Of a stretch of DNA of 64,000 nucleotides, positions 49,084-59,769 are shown in pieces. Position numbers and translations under genes: made by a program. Within the stretch, counting starts at the first letter, position 1. The number at the start of each line of letters is the position of its first letter. The notes under the pieces were generated by a model that was not told the DNA's origin, did no database searches, and worked only from the letters and a program-made list of their open reading frames with translations. This DNA is from Salvia splendens (taxonomy: Eukaryota; Streptophyta; Magnoliopsida; Lamiales; Lamiaceae), in contig NC_056049.1 of assembly GCF_004379255.2 (NCBI RefSeq), forward strand, positions 22,676,063 to 22,740,062, read 5' to 3'.

Positions 49084-49314
49084 CTCCCATAAATTTTGTC
49101 AAACAATTTTCAAAATTTTAATAGAAAGTGAGTTAGAAAAAATTAGTGATATATAAATTTTATTTTTATATATTAATTTTATATAAAATATTAGTGAAAA
49201 ATGAGTTAATGAAATATAGGGTCTATTATAAAAATGATAAAAAATAAAATGTGATAAGTACTATGGGATGGGCGGAAATGGAAGAAAGTAACAAATTTTT
49301 GGGGACAAAGGGAG
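49084..49314. mobile_element. Stowaway-like MITE
   Basis: Ends CTCCCATAAATTTTG and TTTTTGGGGACAAAGGGAG are inverted repeats bordered by TA. A second similar one-sided end (CTCCCACTGTCTTC) begins near 49345. Confidence 0.6.
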
Positions 49315-49734
49315 TAATTGATTAATTTTATCTCACTATATTATACTCCCACTGTCTTCAAAAAAATAGACTACTTTTTTCATTTTTTATCATTCTAAAC
49401 AAAATATCCAATCACTCTTACTTTATTTCATTACCTGGTTTACTCTTACTTTATCTTTCTTACTTTATTCGTCGCTCCTACTTTTCAACACAACATCTTA
49501 ATCTTCATACTCAAAAAATTTGACTCGATTTAGTTGGGATAGAAGAAGTATTAATATGAACGCATTTATAAATTTGTTTATATTTTTCTAGGATGGAGCG
49601 AATAAGTCTAAGGAGTCTAGTAATTTTATTTTTTATGACTGGATAATTTTTCTAATTTTATGTTTTAGGACACGATAAATATGAATCTTTGGTTAATTTA
49701 AGCAAATTTATCGAAAACAAACCGTTTTGTTAGC
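49315..49734. other. gene-free DNA, possible further MITE
   Basis: 49343-49552 begins ACTCCCACTGTCTTC and ends near GGGATAGAAGAAGTA, a weak inverted-repeat pair. Nothing else is supported. Confidence 0.35.
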
Positions 49735-50172
49735 TTAGAGCATCCACAACCATGCTCTTGCCAACGAGCACGGATGTGGGCCCGGCCCCATTTTTCCTGC
49801 CTACTCTTAGGCAAGAGCACAACACCCACATCCGTGCTCTTCCGCAAATACGAGCACAAGGGTCCCACCATTCCATTATTCAATTTAAATAAAAACATTT
49901 CCACTAAATTAAAATACATTCAAAATACCCGGAATAATATTACAAAATACATTAAAAATTAAAAATTACATAATTAAAATCCTAAAAAATAAAAATTACA
50001 TAATTAAAATACTAAAAAATAATAATTACATAATTAAACTCCTAAAAATTAAAAATTGCATAATTAAAGGCTAAAAATACCCTCGTGGAAGACTATTCAT
50101 CCGGCGGCACTACCCCTAATTGTTTTTGGAGGCCCAATATCATGGCCTCATGCGATCGAAGTTGCGCGGGGG

Positions 50173-51103
50173 TCATAGTTGACCTATCGGCCATATTGAG
50201 TTGGGCCAAAATCCCCCACAACGAGTTGGTGGGGGTGGAGGTGGCGCATAGGGAACGAGAACGGGAGCGGGTTCGGGAGCATCGCCGGATGGAGTCGCGG
50301 CGCGACGGCGGTTGGCCGCCGCTTTCTTCCTTCCTTGCAGTTGGCGTTGGGAACCGCTCGGGCCGGCGTCGGGGCTACCCAAGTTAGCTCCGGCAAGTTG
50401 GCTAGCCACGTCTTCGGAGCCGACGTCGGTTAGGGATACCGACCTTGACCGTTTGGAGGAGCCGCTAGAGGAGGATGCTACGCTTCCCCTATACTTCGGA
50501 TGCGACCGCGTCTCCTGCCAAATGTTGAGGTACTTGAACGGCTTGTAGTTCATGGATTGGTAGGTCGACAAGGCGGAACTGATGATGTCGACCTCGCTCC
50601 GGCCGCTCCCCGCCGACCGCTCTTCTTGGAGGTAATACCCCTTGAACTTTTAGATTTCTTCGTTGGCTTTGTATATGGCGTTGCGCACCATACTCTCGTT
50701 GCGCTCGATTGTTCCCGCCGACTGATTTTCATTGTACCGGCGACAGATGCGCCACCAATAATGATCGTCGGATTGGTTCGTGCCAACCTCCGGATCTTCG
50801 GAGATTGACAAGAACGCCTTGAACAATTGTTCCATCTCCGCCGGAGTGTACGGTGTGCGGACACTGCGAGTAGGAGGAGTCGGAGTTTGGGAGGGGCCGC
50901 TCGACCTCGCTCTAGGCTCGGGTGTCCACCCGTATTGCCCTTCGGGGGCATCTTGGTCGTCGATCGGGTAAGGCCGGTAGCCACCCGGAACTCCCGAACT
51001 TTGGGTTTGAGAAGGGGCCGAATATTTCGTTTCCGGACTAGGAAACGGTTGTGAACCGAACCAATCGGGGTTCCAACCGTGGGGGCTCGGGGGGTGGTCG
51101 CCA
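50173..51103 (-). pseudogene. Harbinger Myb/SANT-like protein, broken
   Basis: The coding frame reads NPDWFGSQPFPSPETKYS, then TPYTPAEMEQLFKAFLSISE, HYWWRICRRYNENQ and ESMVRNAIYKANEEI. A stop at about 50650-50652 interrupts it, after which KFKGYYLQEERS and KPFKYLNIWQETRSHPKY continue in frame. A Ser-rich and Pro-rich tail ends the protein near 50173. The in-frame ATG for the N-terminal part is missing or lost. It is the same protein class as in elements 1 and 3, with clearly different sequence. Confidence 0.65.
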
Positions 51104-51490
51104 TGGCCGGATATTGTTATGTTGTAGGAGTGGAAGAAAGATCGAGAATGGAAATGAGAGAACGTAGATGAGAATTGTGTAGTATGGTGTGAATTTTTTA
51201 GTGTGAAAGTGAGGGTATTTATAGATGAAAATGTGTATTTTTGGGGGGAAATTTGAAAAATAAACTAAAAGTGGGTAGAAAATGGATATACTTTTTTGGG
51301 AAGTGAAAAAATATTTTTTTTATTCTTAATCGATTTTTTAATTAAAAATTAATTATTTAAAAAAATCAAATTGCCAACGGCTATGCCGTTGGCCAATCAC
51401 CGCCTGCTCGCTGACACGGACGTGCTCGATGCATTGAGCAACGGCGGACAGCGTCTCCGTGCCACTGCATAGACGGACGGACGAACATCC

Positions 51491-51520
51491 ACAACGGACG
51501 AGCTGCAGCTCGTCCGTTGT
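51491..51520. repeat. 30-bp perfect palindrome at a Harbinger end
   Basis: ACAACGGACGAGCTG is followed immediately by its exact reverse complement. It lies 8 bp inside the right terminus of the 49738-51528 element. Confidence 0.95.
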
Positions 51521-51531
51521 GGATGCTCTTA

Positions 51532-52070
51532 TTGTTAAAGTATCTTAACTATAGTTTTAGTGATATTTCAAAAATACCTAAATATAGGCAAAATTAATAA
51601 ATAACGTTTTATTAACTTATCGTTGAAATATCGTTTATTTTTAGTAATATTTTAAAAAATACCTAAATTTTAAAACTTTTAACTAACATCTATCGACTAA
51701 TCACACTAACTGCTAGTATTAAACATTTAAACTTCATCGTTCCAAATCCAATTGATATTCGTATGTAAAATGACAATCGACGTGGATAATAAACCGAAGC
51801 GGAGACCCGACATGGATCCGAGACCAAGTTCCGTCATCGAGGATCGGGTCGGACCTAATCCACATTGATTCGGTTAGCCGCTGGCCCGACCCGGTTATGC
51901 CACATGCTATCTTACGTGTCAAGTCACGTGCCGCCACCGCTCTGCATGCCCGCCACGCAACCTCCTTGTCTCTCGCCACCGCTCCGCCATTCTCTATATC
52001 TAACCCACTCTCTCCTTTCTCACCATTCATACAAAAAATCAAAAGATTTAGCCCAGAATCAGCGTTTGCG
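51532..52070 (+). promoter_or_regulatory. seed/ABA-type promoter of the caleosin gene
   Basis: ACGTGTC (51914-51920) and CACGTG (51925-51930) are two ABRE/G-box elements 4 bp apart. TGCATG (51943-51948) is an RY/Sph core. This combination is the classic target of ABI5-type bZIP and ABI3-type B3 factors in maturing seeds. A CT-rich leader follows to the ATG. Activity is inferred. Confidence 0.65.
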
Positions 52071-52496
52071 ATGGCAAAATCTTACGCTGTAGCCGCCGGT
52101 AGTACGGACAGAAATGCCGCATTGTCGTCGGAGGCTCCACTCGCTCCGGTCACTATGCAGCGGCCGGGGCGGACCGACTTGGAAACCTCCATCCCAAAGC
52201 CATGTCAGTAGCTTATCTTTTATTACTTCATTTTATCTAATTTTCTTTGTGAATTTAGAATATAATTTATTCTTTTCTTCCTGTCGTTAATTGTCACGTG
52301 TTGATTCGGCTCGAATTTTAAGAAATAAATAAGAAAAAGTTAGTGTAACGGGGATCTTATTTTCATATAATATTAATTTTATAACAAAATGTTACTGACC
52401 TGAGTTAGTGAAATCTGAACTTCATTGTTAGTAAAATATAAGTGTGACAAATATTGATAAATTGACCAAAAGTGAAACCATAGTCAGTGAAATGTA

Positions 52497-53673
52497 CTCC
52501 CTCCGTTTCTTTATACTTGAGTCATTTTTTTATTTTAGAAAGTTTCCTCATAGTTGAGTCATTTTCCTATATAGTAATTTTTTTCTCTTTCTTACTTTAT
52601 TCTCTCTACTTTATTCACTTTCTACTTTATCATAGTCAGTTAAATGTACTCCCTCCGTTTTTGTATAGTTGAGTCATTTTTCCATTTTGGAAAGTTTCCT
52701 CATAGTTGAGTCATTTCCCTATATAGTACTCCCTTCGTTCCTCTACATTTGAGGCGGAACTTTTGGGCACGGAGTCTAAGAAAATGATGTTTAGTGGATT
52801 AAGTAGTTAGGTAATAAAGTAGAAAAAGTAGTTGGACTTTTTGAATTTGAAAACTTTTTATTTAAAGTAAACACAATTTGTGTTACAAATTCAATTTTAT
52901 AAATTGTTTATTCATTTGTTAATCAACCAAATCTTAAAAATTAATCCGGCCGAAATACGCCCTCTACCACGCGACCACGCGACGCTGCTGGAATACGAAT
53001 GATGCGAGGGTTAATCCAGCCGTCTCCATCGGCGAGGGGGCTGCGTGGCTGTCTCCGATCGTCGGCGTTGGCGATGTGCGAGCGGTGCATTGTTTGTGGT
53101 CGGCGAAATGAGAGAATAGACGCCGCGTGAGTTGAGAGAGAAGAGTACAATCGACGTTGTGAGTGAGAAGAGGAGGGCGGAACCTTGATTTGGTGTTCGA
53201 ATTTCAGAGGGGGCGACGAATTTTAGATCTAGGGTTAGCAGATGAAGGAGATGAAGAAGAGAGAAGGGGGAGCGTTTTTTGTTTTAGAGATAGATAGGGA
53301 ATGCGGCGTGTGATAAGGGAATTGGGGTTGGGGATAGTTTTTTTAAGTGTGTAATTAACTTTATTAACTGTGCTAAGGGTTGTTAATTAAACTAGCTAAA
53401 TCACCATTAAATATGCTGATTTTTTTCATTTTTAGAAACGACTCAACTATGGAGGAACTTCCCGAAATGGAAAAATGACTCAACTATAGAGGAACCGAGG
53501 GAGTAACTTTTTACTCTTTCTTACTTTATTCTCTCTACTTTATTCACTTTCTATTTTATTCTCTCTACTTTCTCTCTCTCTTACTTTTTATCTATTTATT
53601 TAACACATTCAACATTCATTTCTTAAACTCAGTGCCGAAAAGTTTTTCCTCAACTATGAAGAAACGGAGGGAG
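52497..53673. mobile_element. nested Stowaway-like MITEs in caleosin intron 1
   Basis: The outer pair starts CTCCCTCCGTTTCTTTATAC and ends ATGAAGAAACGGAGGGAG, with TA at both borders (52495-52496 and 53674-53675). An inner pair (52649-53503) starts CTCCCTCCGTTTTTGTATAG and ends AACTATAGAGGAACCGAGGGAG. It has roughly 75-bp arms containing TAGTTGAGTCATTTTTCCAT. A third left end begins at 52729. Confidence 0.7.
52940..53335 (-). other. GC-rich, gene-like insert carried inside the inner MITE
   Basis: About 400 bp of far higher GC than the surroundings. On the minus strand it looks like a plant gene start: a CT-rich leader (TCTCTCTTCTTCATCTCC), an AACCCTAG box, then an ATG at 53150 opening 69 codons (MYSSLSTHAASILSFRRPQ). 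A captured host 5' end is likely; the donor gene is not recognised. Confidence 0.45.
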
Positions 53674-55240
53674 TAAGTAAAATATAAGTGTGACAAATTG
53701 ACCAAAAATGAAACCATAGTCGGTGAAATGTAAGTTTGACAAATATTGATAGATTGACCAGAATGAAATGTAAGTCTGACAAATATTGATAGATTGACCA
53801 GAAATGAAACTAATGACAAGTAACGGGTGGTGGATATGAATGGGAGTAATATTGTTCTTATTATTAAATTTTATGAGTGGTTAGGATTTGATTTCATTAG
53901 TTTATTTAGCTTTGATTTATTTCCCTTGGTAGCGATAATTATTAATCCCTACGTATCTATTACATAATAGTACTTCAATTTGATGAGTAAAATTTATTTG
54001 GAAATTTATATTTTATTACTGTGGATTTGGCCTTGGGAATTCTTTTAGGAAACTAGAACATGGAACATATGGAGATAGGGATATATGCTTATTTTGAGGT
54101 TTTACAATTGAAAATATGAAAATCTATTTATGTGCTTAGTGAGTTGCTCTTTCAGATATGGCTAGGGGATTGATAGCTCCGGATATGGACCACCCGAACG
54201 GGACGCCGGGTCTGGCACACAACAACTTGAGTGTGCTGCAACAGCATTGTGCTTTCTTTGATCAAGATGATGATGGCATCATTTATCCATGGGAGACTTA
54301 TTCCGGCTTTCGGCTTCAACATGATCGCCTCCTTCGTAATGGCGATCTTCATCAATCTTTCAATGAGTTACGCAACGCTTCCAGTAAGTTCTCGATCAAC
54401 CCACTTCTGCTATACTTGTATAGTAGTAAATGGTTTTGGATTTTGTCAGGAGTGGATTCCGTCTCCTTTCTTCCCGATTTACCTTTACAACATACACAAG
54501 GCCAAGCATGGGAGCAGTTCGCGAACATACGATAGAGAAGGAAGGTAGGTTTATATATCGATTTGATATTAATAAACCTAATTACCCGATTAATGAACTC
54601 TAATTGGAGATTAATAATCAGGTACTGCCCTTCGGAATTTGAGAACATGTTTAGCAAGCACGCCGAAACATTCCCGGACAAACTCTCCTATGGTGAGATG
54701 TGGAGCATGACCGAAGAAATCGAGAAGCATTCGACCTTTTTGGGTGGTATGAATCATCATCTTCATCTAGTCTTTATTTGAATTACTCATGTGATGATCT
54801 TCTACCTCCCTAATTAAGTCTTATCCATCCTAATTGAGCCCCAATGATTTTGAAAATTTTCTCATAATATTATTCATACTCCATTAAAATTATAATTTGA
54901 TAACTATATTTGTCTATATATTTTCTTTTTTTGGAATGTCTACTCTGATTAACACATTTTGAATATTTATATCATTTAAATTTATATTGGAAGTTTTAAT
55001 AGTACTATAATTAGTGTATTTCCTTGTTTTTTAAACTTAATTTAACTTTTGTTCTAAATTTTAACTAAAAACATTGAATTGTGCAGGGTGGGTAGCAAGG
55101 TGGAGTGGACAAGTCTGTATATTCTAGCGAGGGACGAGGAAGGTTACCTGTCGAAAGAGGCGATACGACGTTGTTTTGATGGGAGTTTGTTCGATTACTG
55201 CGCCAAAATGCAGATGGGTGCTGAGGGCAAGATCAAATGA

Positions 55241-55613
55241 ATTTGATGGGTTGGAAAATTTGATAGTGTGGAGAAAATGAGAATTTTTATACCGTATAAC
55301 TATGGGGTATTTTGTTTTTATGAAAGACAAATAAAACCATATTATAGAAATATATTATACAAACTATTTGACACTAATTTAATCTAATAATGAATCGGTC
55401 AAATGTAATTGACCTTTTGCTACATATTTTTACAAATATCACTTATTATGTGTAGTTTTACTAATTAATTACGTGTATATGTATACTACTATACAACTAC
55501 ATTGCTAGCAACAACTTCATGGTGGTTGTTAATATAAAGATAAAATAGGTCTTTAGATTTATCCAAATCATCAAATATGCCAAATTAATTGCTCAAATTA
55601 ATCAACTCCCTAC
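55241..55613. other. convergent intergenic region between caleosin and CCT genes
   Basis: AT-rich. An AATAAA occurs at 55329-55334 on the plus strand, suitable for the caleosin transcript. Confidence 0.4.
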
Positions 55614-58600
55614 TTAGATCCAAGATTGAATTGGATAGTTACACTTAAAAGAATTTACTCCACTTATATGTGCCAAAATATCTGAGGAGTCATCTTCTTC
55701 TTTCACAACCTAAAACACCACATATATACAAAATTAAATGCACATTATATAGAAAATAATGAAGTTTTGGTCAAATTCATATTCATTTGATCATTTTCAA
55801 AATTAGCTTTGTTCTCAATAATTTCACCATAAAAGTTTTTAGTGAAATTGTATATGTCAACCAGGTACTCAAATGTCGACATCACCACCAGTTAGTTAAA
55901 TTAAAGGAAATCAAATGTCGACATCACCGCCAGTTAGTTAAATTAAACGATGTCGTATATTTTATAGAAACAATGTTGTTTTAATGAAAAATAGCATCAA
56001 CACCATAAAAAAAAAATCGGCACGAGATGCTAAGGATTTTTTTGAAGAAAAGTGTTGTTTTGTTGATAGTTACATGACAGACTCGAATTTGACCAAATTT
56101 AAATGGGTTTTCAGGCAATTTGCCTAGAATAAAATATCGGAAACCAGGGCGTACCTTTCTTTGATGATCCGGTATAGAAGTTGAATATAGACCAACATCT
56201 TCATCCACATCATCTTCATGGTTGTTTCCCATATGCCTCCCAACTTCTCCTAATTCATCATTCTTAGCAAACCTTCCTCTCACTCTAGGCCTGCTGTCTG
56301 CGAGGGTTTTCCGACAAGCATACTGCATCCATGCATGCATTCATATACATATATGCACGTGATTATATATACTGGAGAAAATTTTATTAAATTTGGAAAT
56401 ATATATACACGAAAATGATGACCTTAATTTTCTTGCTGAAGTTTCTTTCGTTCCTCTTCTTCAAGTATCTGTGAATCTTTCTTTTCCTTTCCTCAACTGA
56501 GATTTTGCCCACTTTGTATGTGGGATCATCCAAGCTTGAAATCTCTGATGCTAGAGATGAAGTGGTGGCTGTGGTTGCTCCTCCATGGTATAGATGTTGG
56601 CTTTCATTACTAAGTGTCTTAGTTAAAGAGTCCCACAAAAATAAGTGATTAAATAAGAAATAATAGAAAATTATAGTTAAATAAACAAAAATGTGAAAAT
56701 AGTAGCTAATGAAATAGAGAAATGTGGATATTACTAGTAGTCAAAATGAGTTTATTATTTCCCCATTTTTACCTACATGGATATAATTTCTTTTTGCTAT
56801 ATGGAAAATGTTAGCATGAATCTTTTGTTCGATTTCACAAGGGCTAGGCTCGATCCCATATATTGAAGTGTATCTGATATATGAAGGGGAGATAAATCAA
56901 TCTAATGAGAGTACTATCAAATAGGCTGATCTCTCTTTAGTATCATATTCAATGTGAGACAACTCATATATGAATATTTAAGCACGCTTATGGCTGAATC
57001 CTAGAATTAAGCTAGAGGGGCAAATGTTTCATCTCAAATCCTCTAATATACATAATTTATTTGTTTTAATCTTTCATTAAATGCCTCGTTAAATCCATAA
57101 CATTTCTTGTATATTTTTGTCTTCCTTGGTATAAATTTCTAGTTTCATCTTTTTTTGTTAGATTATGAGCAAGATTACTCATGTCATGTTGTCTTCGATG
57201 ACACGTTTGGTTTAAACATAGATCTCGCTCTAATACTACGTTAGTTTTGATATGTGAAGTTAGATTAACCTAATCTTAATGAAATTCTATCTTAAATTCA
57301 ATCAATTATAGAAAAAGGTGATTCATTATGAATAAGTAAGATCTATTTTTATTCATATATTTTTAAGCAACTCACATAATTTTAATTTTTTATATTAGGT
57401 CATTCAAATAAAAACCTAATTACCTGGAGATCGGTAGAGCAATTGAAAACTCTTTGCATATTATCAGGGATGAAAAATCCAGTATTATCGACTTGAAAAT
57501 CCAAATCTTGAGATGGCAACATCCCCATGAAAGCCCCAGAGCTCTGCGCCGACGGGAACGGAACCGTAGGCGGCGGCAGATACGGAACCATCATGGAGTC
57601 CATCAGAGAGCCCGGCTGCGGCTGAGACGCCTTCAGCCGCATGAAAGAAGGCATACACTCCTCCTCATACGGGCCCACCCCCGGCCACCGCTCGCCATAC
57701 GAAGATCCGTTTGGCGCCATGTCGAGCTGGCTGCTCAAGGAGGATATGTCAAATGCATCTTGATCAGCATCATCGTCGTTGTCGTTGTCGTTATTGATAT
57801 TGATGTTGATGTCGATATCGTTGTTGTTGTTGCTGCTGATATATTGGTGATGGGAAAAGGATGGGGAAGTGGTGAAATCTATAGCGGCCGAAATGTCGTT
57901 GTCATCGTCGAATAGTATCGGCGGCGGGAGGGCGTTGTTCTTGGGAGGGGCGGATGGTGGCGGCGGGATTTCATTGTCGTCGAGTATGTTCATTCCGGCT
58001 GTAATGTTGGAGAGCTGTATTTGATAAGAAGGGTGTTTTTCAAAGTTGGGTGACCCAACTTCAGAATTTGGGAATAATTCAGACTCGGTGAATTCCAATA
58101 AATGGTTTCCAATGGGGCTGCTGATTGCCTCCTGCTAACCAAAATAAACAAATTAGTCATGATTGAACTAATTAAATACAAAGTTCATGTATCAACCTAA
58201 TTTAATTATGTGCCCACTCCATACATATTGCATGTATGTGACTTACTTAAGTCATCTTAATAAAATCATTATCATGTACATATAGTGACGGATTTAGGGG
58301 GAACGTGAGACCAAATTTTATTGAAACGGTCATCCTTTTAATCCATGGATTTTTTTGAGATTTTAGGAGGGCCTAATTTTACCCTATGATCGACTGAATA
58401 CGTCATAATCTTCCTCTCAATCCACATAATTATTATTCACAATATCATTTTGGGATTTGCATTGTAATTCTAGTCTAATAAAGTGGAAAACACTTTAAGC
58501 CTTCCACATTTGTTCATTCCACGCAATGGATCTGCACAGAGGCGTATATCATGAAATTATTTAATTTAATCGTTTCACTAAATGTCTCTCCCAATTCTAA

Positions 58601-59148
58601 CAATTTCTCCAAATGATTGGCTTTGTCTCTGGTTCTGGATCCGTCGTGTACATATCTGTATAAATATGCGATCATGCATATTCCAAGCTACAAATCATGC
58701 TCCAGCGATACCACACTCTCTGTCATGTTATCGTTCCCATCAATTTATACCACAGATTCATCTTATTTTTAATTTTTTTCCATTATTATGCAACTTTATA
58801 TATTCATTTTATTCTCGTTATTGTAAATATAAAAATAAAACATTTGACTCATTAAAATTCCTAAAAGCTGCATTAATTGCAATGTGATGAATTGAAAATG
58901 AGATGTAATTAATTCAAATTCCCTTGAAAGAAGGAGAAGCCAATCTATATTGTTGCAGCTATAAATAAATTATACTACCAAAAAGGTATAAGCAAAATAT
59001 GCACGTGTTCCTTCAATAAAAATGGCTTAAGAAAAATGTGTGAATATATGATGAAGATCGTGAAAAATAAAAGAAATATTAATTAGAGGCCAAAGGCAAT
59101 TACAATGGAGAGTTGCTGATCTTGTGGATGAACCATCTCCTGCAACAT
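55614..59148 (-). CDS. CCT-motif family protein, putative transcriptional regulator (5 exons)
   Basis: Exons: 59148-59104, 58131-57424, 56617-56423, 56322-56155 and 55709-55614. All borders are GT-AG; 1212 nt give 403 residues. The start MLQEMVHPQ was chosen because it reads in phase through a good donor into the long exon 2. Residues 16-250 are acidic and low-complexity, with an Asn/Asp run coded by ATTGAT-type repeats. The CCT domain lies at about 291-335, split by intron 3 (ERKRKIHRYLKKRNERNF, then YACRKTLADSRPRVRGRFAK). The tiny last exon ends ILAHISGVNSFKCNYPIQSW, a conserved tail of this family. There is no B-box, so it belongs to the CCT-only (CMF) group, not to CONSTANS proper. CCT domains bind DNA with NF-Y or act in nuclear import. 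Its pathway cannot be told. Confidence 0.88.
55869..55952. repeat. 42-bp tandem duplication in CCT intron 4
   Basis: TCAAATGTCGACATCACCRC repeats at 55869 and 55911 with two or three differences. Confidence 0.85.
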
Positions 59149-59769
59149 TATTCTCTCCCACAATTAAATTTAGAATAATAACAAACTAAAACACAAAAAA
59201 AAAAGAATGAGAGATATATATATAGATCGGATCGGCTTTCCTAGGAATACATGCTTACAACATTTTTCTCATCGCCACCTTTGATTTATTCAGAGGTTGA
59301 AATTAAACGCCAAAAACAAATGGTAGCTAAAACTCCAAAACCATATATGTATTGGACAAGAAAGTATGATCTTTTGTTATTTTTTGGGGTTTGGTTTTAC
59401 GAGAGAGATTATGAAATGATGAGAGAGAAGGGAAGATGGGTACTAACTCTCGAATTCAATATTATTAATGTGTGGAGGTAATATCCTTATATACACTTTG
59501 GTGGGACAACTAGTCAAACCGATCTTATTGGTTGTCCATACGCTTTTCTTACAACCAAATCTTCGGGAGAGGGGGAGAATGAAAACGATTAAAAATTAAA
59601 TGTAATGCTCCGATATAGTAGTATATGTTTTATGTAATAAAACAGTAAATGATATACTCCTATAGGCTATAACACAATTCAAGTTGTTATAAAACCAAGC
59701 CATGAATTAATGGAAAATTTTATCTATCTTAACTAATTTCAACAATCTCCTAAATTTTATCTATCTTAA
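59149..59769 (-). promoter_or_regulatory. promoter region of the CCT gene
   Basis: AT-rich, with a TATATATAGATC tract about 70 bp upstream of the ATG. No distinctive element was identified. Confidence 0.35.

Larger units (their letters stand above)
49738..51528 (-). mobile_element. PIF/Harbinger-like element 2, Myb/SANT ORF only
   Basis: Ends are GAGCATCCACAACC on the left and GGATGCTC on the right, flanked by TTA (49735-49737 and 51529-51531). The left sub-terminal part contains an inverted pair (CACGGATGTGGG and CCCACATCCGTG). The right one contains a 30-bp perfect palindrome. One decayed Myb/SANT-like ORF lies on the minus strand and no transposase is visible. Confidence 0.75.
52071..55240 (+). 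pseudogene. caleosin (peroxygenase) gene with two frame breaks (5 exons)
   Basis: Exons: 52071-52203, 54156-54383, 54450-54544, 54622-54746 and 55087-55240. The start is MAKSYAVAAGSTDRNAALSS. The EF-hand is [15 protein letters not shown]; the Pro-knot/oil-body anchor region is [16 protein letters not shown]; the C-terminal part is [34 protein letters not shown]. Caleosins bind calcium and haem and oxygenate fatty-acid hydroperoxides on oil bodies. Near 54304-54320 the frame changes between YSGFR and GFNMIA. Near 55088-55105 it changes again, where family proteins have GW-(I/V)-A-S-K-x-E-W. Both sites sit at short direct repeats, and splice sites are otherwise intact. So this is either a young pseudogene or an assembly with two indel errors. 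Intron 1 is almost 2 kb because of nested MITEs. Confidence 0.8.

Noticed and set aside
52941..53150. 69-codon minus-strand ORF as a real gene
   Set aside because: It lies inside MITE arms within an intron and has no downstream exon. It is described as a possible captured fragment instead.
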